A DNA stretch of 30,893 bases from Streptomyces sp. NRRL F-5630 (GTDB lineage: Bacteria; Actinomycetota; Actinomycetes; Streptomycetales; Streptomycetaceae). Under the pieces are notes generated by a model. The model was not told the origin of the DNA. It saw nothing but the letters and a program-made list of their open reading frames with translations, and made no database searches. This document shows positions 27,878 through 30,893 of the stretch, in pieces. A program made the translations under genes and the position numbers. How positions within the stretch are numbered: the first letter of the stretch is position 1; every line of letters begins with the position of its first letter. The stretch covers positions 1 to 30,893 of the forward strand of contig NZ_JOGO01000086.1 of assembly GCF_000719475.1 (NCBI RefSeq). The letters run 5' to 3'.

Positions 27878-29158
27878 ATGTCGGAAGCCACCTCGGTACC
27901 CAGCGCACCTGACCGGCCTCCGCGCAAGCTCTATCGCAGCGGTGAGGGCCGTCTGCTGGGAGGAGTGGCGCGGGGTCTCGCCGGACACCTCGGGCTGCCT
28001 GTCTTCTGGGTGCGCGCCGCCTTCATCGGCCTGCTCCTCGTCAACGGGCTCGGCGCCCTCCTCTACGCCGCGTTCTGGTTCTTCGTCCCGCTCGGCGCCG
28101 GGGGAGTCGGCGAGCCCGGCGACTCCGGTACGAGCGGCCGGGTCCCGTGGCGTGCGCGGGTCGCGAAGAGCACGGCGCGGGACCGTGGCCAGCTCATCGC
28201 CCTGCTGCTCATGCTGATCGTCGCACTCGCCTACGCCGTGAGGACGGACATCGGAGAGACGGCGCGCGGCTATCTCGTGCCAGGACTCCTCGTCGGGGCG
28301 GGCGTCGCGCTCGTGTGGCGGCAGGCGGACAACGCCCGGCGCGCCCGCTGGGTCGAGATCGGCAGCCGCCGCCGCACCCTCAACGTGCTGCGCGCGGCGG
28401 CCGGCGTCGTCCTCGTCGGCACGGGCGTCTCCGTGATCATCGTGCTCCAGGGCTCGGCGCAGCACCTCGGCTCGGCCTTCCAGGCGGCCCTCGCGGTGCT
28501 CGTGGGGCTCGTCCTGCTCATCGGCCCCTACCTCATCCGGATGACACAGGACCTTTCCGAGGAACGTCTCATGCGGATCAGGGCGCAGGAGCGTGCGGAG
28601 GTCGCGGCGCACGTCCACGACTCCGTCCTGCACACGCTCACGCTGATCCAACGGCATGCCGAACGACCACAGGAGGTCCGGCGACTGGCCCGTGCCCAGG
28701 AACGGGACCTGCGGGAGTGGCTGCGGCGTCCGGAGGGCAGCGGGCGGGAGAAGGAGGAGGAGCCGACACGGCTCGCCGACGCCGTGCGCAAGGCGGCTGC
28801 CGAGGTCGAGGACAAGCACGGGGTGCCGCTGGAGGTCGTCATCGTCGGGGACAGCGAACTGGACGACGCGCTCTCCGCGATGATGCAGGCCGCGCGGGAG
28901 GCCATGGTCAACGCCGCCAAGTACGGTGGCGGCGGCGAGGTGCAGGTGTACGCGGAGGTGGAGGCGAGCCAGGTATTCGTCTCCGTGCGGGATCACGGTC
29001 CCGGCTTCGACCCGGAGGCCGTGCCGGCGGACCGCATGGGGGTCCGGGAGTCGGTCATCGGCCGGATGCGGCGCCACGGAGGACGGGCGAAGATCCGTCC
29101 GGCTCCTGGTGGGGGAACAGTGGTGGAACTGGAAATGGAGAGACTGCGGGATGAGTGA
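27878..29158 (+). CDS. PspC-fused sensor histidine kinase (LiaS/NarL-type partner)
   Basis: 426 residues. An N-terminal PspC domain (PRKLYRSGEGRLLGGVARGL, then AFIGLLLVNGLGALLYAAFWFF) is followed by further transmembrane helices (QLIALLLMLIVALAYAV, YLVPGLLVGAGVALVW, AAAGVVLVGTGVSVIIVLQ, ALAVLVGLVLLIGPYLI). The HisKA_3-type dimerisation helix is EVAAHVHDSVLHTLTLIQ, with His247 as the likely phosphorylated residue. The ATPase domain has an N-box (REAMVNAAKYGG, Asn345) and G-box (DHGPGFD). It phosphorylates the response regulator encoded by the next gene, which overlaps it by 8 bp. ATG 27878 is supported by GTGAGGA (27864-27870). The PspC part probably senses membrane state, directly or through the divergent PspC/LiaF-like protein. 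Confidence 0.93.
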   Translation: MSEATSVPSAPDRPPRKLYRSGEGRLLGGVARGLAGHLGLPVFWVRAAFIGLLLVNGLGALLYAAFWFFVPLGAGGVGEPGDSGTSGRVPWRARVAKSTARDRGQLIALLLMLIVALAYAVRTDIGETARGYLVPGLLVGAGVALVWRQADNARRARWVEIGSRRRTLNVLRAAAGVVLVGTGVSVIIVLQGSAQHLGSAFQAALAVLVGLVLLIGPYLIRMTQDLSEERLMRIRAQERAEVAAHVHDSVLHTLTLIQRHAERPQEVRRLARAQERDLREWLRRPEGSGREKEEEPTRLADAVRKAAAEVEDKHGVPLEVVIVGDSELDDALSAMMQAAREAMVNAAKYGGGGEVQVYAEVEASQVFVSVRDHGPGFDPEAVPADRMGVRESVIGRMRRHGGRAKIRPAPGGGTVVELEMERLRDE

Positions 29159-29855
29159 ACCGACGAAGACGGGCCCGGGCCAGGGGCGGGACGCGGGAGT
29201 GGTACGCGTCGTGCTCGTGGACGACCACCGGATGTTCCGTGCGGGGGTGCGGGCCGAGATCGATCATCCGGGGGAGCACGGTGTCACGGTGGTGGGCGAG
29301 GCCGCCGACGCGGACGCGGCGGTACGGAGCGTACGGGAGTTGATGCCCGATGTGGTGCTGCTCGACGTGCATCTGCCGGGTGGCGGAGGACTTTCGGTGC
29401 TTCAGCGGTGCGCCGACCTCGTCACGGACACGGAGCGGCCGGTCAGGTTCCTCGCGCTCTCGGTGTCGGACGCCGCCGAGGACGTCATCGGAGTCATCCG
29501 GGCGGGCTCGCGGGGCTACGTCACCAAGGCGATCAACGGCACCGAACTCGTCGCGGCGATCCATCGCGTCAACGAGGGTGACGCCGTCTTCTCGCCACGG
29601 CTCGCGGGTTTCGTGCTCGATACCTTCTCGAACAACACGGTCCCGCCCGTCGACGAGGAACTCGACAAGCTCACCCAGCGCGAACGCGATGTGCTGCGGC
29701 TCATCGCGCGTGGCCACTCGTACAAGGAGATCGCCAAGGAACTGTTCATCTCGGTGAAGACGGTCGAGTCGCACGTGAGCGCGGTGCTGCGCAAGCTCCA
29801 GCTCTCCAACCGCCACGAGCTGACCCGCTGGGCCGCCGCCCGCCGCCTCGTCTGA
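29151..29855 (+). CDS. NarL/LuxR-family response regulator
   Basis: 234 residues. Receiver domain: VVLVDDHRMFRAGVRAEI with the acidic pair, phospho-acceptor Asp72 in VVLLDVHLPGG, and Lys in GYVTKAING. C-terminal LuxR-type helix-turn-helix: LDKLTQRERDVLRLIARGHS, YKEIAKELFISVKTVESHVS, AVLRKLQLSNRHELTRWA. The start ATG 29151 overlaps the kinase stop (8 bp), so the two are translationally coupled. It is the natural candidate to bind the TCAGGGT sites in the divergent promoter, giving autoregulation and control of the PspC/LiaF-like operon. Confidence 0.94.
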   Translation: MSEPTKTGPGQGRDAGVVRVVLVDDHRMFRAGVRAEIDHPGEHGVTVVGEAADADAAVRSVRELMPDVVLLDVHLPGGGGLSVLQRCADLVTDTERPVRFLALSVSDAAEDVIGVIRAGSRGYVTKAINGTELVAAIHRVNEGDAVFSPRLAGFVLDTFSNNTVPPVDEELDKLTQRERDVLRLIARGHSYKEIAKELFISVKTVESHVSAVLRKLQLSNRHELTRWAAARRLV

Positions 29856-29859
29856 CCCC

Positions 29860-29955
29860 CGACGGTCGGACGCGGCGACGGTCTGGGGGCGCCAACGGTC
29901 TGGGCGGTCGGTAACGGCCAGGGGGAGCTGGATAACGGCCTGGCCGTCGGCAGCG
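29860..29955. repeat. Short degenerate tandem repeat after response regulator
   Basis: About five units of 16-20 bp centred on a core like CAACGGTCTGGG: CGACGGTCGGAC, CGACGGTCTGGG, CAACGGTCTGGG, TAACGGCCAGGG and TAACGGCCTGGC. It begins 5 bp after the stop codon of the response regulator gene. The sequence from here to the window end (1038 bp) carries no gene I can support. Confidence 0.6.
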
Positions 29956-30180
29956 GCGGCCCGGCACCGGTAGGGAGCTGGCTCTCCGGGCGACCGGGGT
30001 GCTACGGCGGAGGGCAGGTGGCCACCACGCTACGGCGAAGCCTGCGACCAGCACGCTGAGGCAGGCCGATTCGGCCCGGCATGACGACCTGCCCGCACGG
30101 CCGCGCAGCCCCGGGGCTGCGCGCCGACAACTCCGGCCTCGACGCCACATCTCCGTCAGACGGCGCAGTACCGCGAGCCT

Positions 30181-30741
30181 CCCCGACGCAGCCCCGAGCC
30201 CGGGCCGTGCGGCCCACCTCCGGCCGGCCTCGCCCCCCGCCCCCGTGAACCCGGCGGTCCGCCAGCCCCTGTCCCCGCCGCCCCGTCAGCCCCCATGCCT
30301 CGCCGCCCGGTGAGCCCGGCGGTCCCGCACGTCCATTAGCCACCGCGTCCCCGCCCGTGCGGAGCGCCAACCCGGCCTCCCCGTGTGCTCTTGCAGCCCC
30401 GCGAGCCCACCAGCCCTTGCGTGCTCTCGCCCCCGACGCAGCCCCGAGCCCGGGCAGGTCCACCTCCGGCCGGCCTCGCCCCCCGCCCCCGTGCACCCGG
30501 CGGTCCGCCAGCCCCAGCAGGCCGCGCTCCCATCACCCCCTGCCCCTGCCGTTCCGCCAGCCCCCGTGCCCCGCTACGCCGTGAGCCCGGCCGTCCTGCG
30601 AGCCTGTCAGCCACCGGGTCCCCGCAGCCCCGCCCGCCAGTCGGCCTCCGTGCTCCGCAGGTCCGCCAGCCACCGCCCCCGGCAAGCTCCGCGACCCCAC
30701 CAGCCCTTGCGTGCTCTCGCCCCCGACGCAGCCCCGAACCC
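30181..30741. repeat. Long imperfect direct repeats in C-rich gene-free DNA
   Basis: Family A: 30181-30268 and 30431-30515 are near-identical over about 85 bp (both start CCCCGACGCAGCCCCGAGCC and share CACCTCCGGCCGGCCTCGCC), differing by a few substitutions and a 3-bp indel. A truncated third copy starts at 30721. Family B: 30401-30451 and 30691-30741 are about 50-bp copies starting GCGAGCCCACCAGCCCTTGC or GCGACCCCACCAGCCCTTGC. Family B runs into family A, so a block has been duplicated at least twice. No coding potential is evident. Confidence 0.8.
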
Positions 30742-30893
30742 GCGCCACGCGGCCCGCCCGCCAGCCACCGCTCGGCCCCGCCCCGCAGCCCCGCCCGCCC
30801 CTGCAGTACCGCCAGCTCGCCAGCCCCGTGCCCGGCCGCACCGGGCCCCGCCCCGCTCGCGTCCCCGCCCCGCCCCGCTCGCGGCTCCCGCCC

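Noticed and set aside
1..30893. tRNA or rRNA genes
   Set aside because: No T-loop GGTTCGAATCC-like signature with a matching cloverleaf, and no rRNA-like conserved segment, was seen by eye on either strand.

Overview
The window is about 30.9 kb of very GC-rich DNA. Third-codon-position GC bias, frequent GTG starts, leaderless promoters, actinobacterial Ser/Thr kinases and an LAxTG sortase substrate all point to a Streptomyces chromosome. The gene order glpD - Ser/Thr kinases - aldehyde dehydrogenase/GMC oxidoreductase - chorismate mutase - guaA - PspC/two-component genes fits a conserved core region rather than a genomic island. The exception is the 9.1-10.6 kb stretch, which is a graveyard of broken genes.

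Layout. 0.2-1.5 kb (minus): a nucleotide-sugar dehydrogenase homologue with Gly at the catalytic Cys position, divergent from glpD (1.9-3.6 kb). 3.7-9.1 kb: an active transmembrane Ser/Thr kinase followed by a long transmembrane pseudokinase that carries the only TTA (bldA-type) codon I found in the window. 9.1-10.6 kb: remnants of at least four genes, including a SUKH (SMI1/KNR4) gene broken by two single-base frameshifts and an apparent IS21 helper-ATPase fragment. 10.7-14.5 kb: a two-gene operon of succinate-semialdehyde-type dehydrogenase and GMC oxidoreductase, behind a leaderless promoter with a dyad operator. 14.5-15.6 kb (minus): a sortase-anchored secreted protein. 16.4-17.1 kb (minus): chorismate mutase preceded by a short leader ORF (His/Phe/Tyr codons) and an intrinsic terminator, a candidate attenuator. 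17.35-18.9 kb: guaA. 19.1-20.4 kb (minus): a secreted FG-GAP protein. 20.7-22.4 kb: a six-TM protein and a small unknown. 23.6-24.5 kb: an APH-family kinase with a leaderless promoter. 25.4-26.0 kb: a DoxX protein. 26.0-29.9 kb: an envelope-stress type module in which a PspC/LiaF-like membrane protein (with a small membrane partner) is divergent from a PspC-fused histidine kinase and a LuxR-type response regulator. TCAGGGT/ACCCTGA half-sites cluster in the shared promoter.

Themes. Signal transduction dominates: kinase plus pseudokinase with related extracellular domains, and a PspC two-component system with candidate operators. Several gene-free stretches, mostly 3' of genes, are filled with degenerate 17-21 bp minisatellite-like repeats, strong hairpins or a 7-bp VNTR. 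Gene starts were chosen from ribosome-binding sites, family alignment from memory and leaderless promoter geometry. Nothing was checked against a database.
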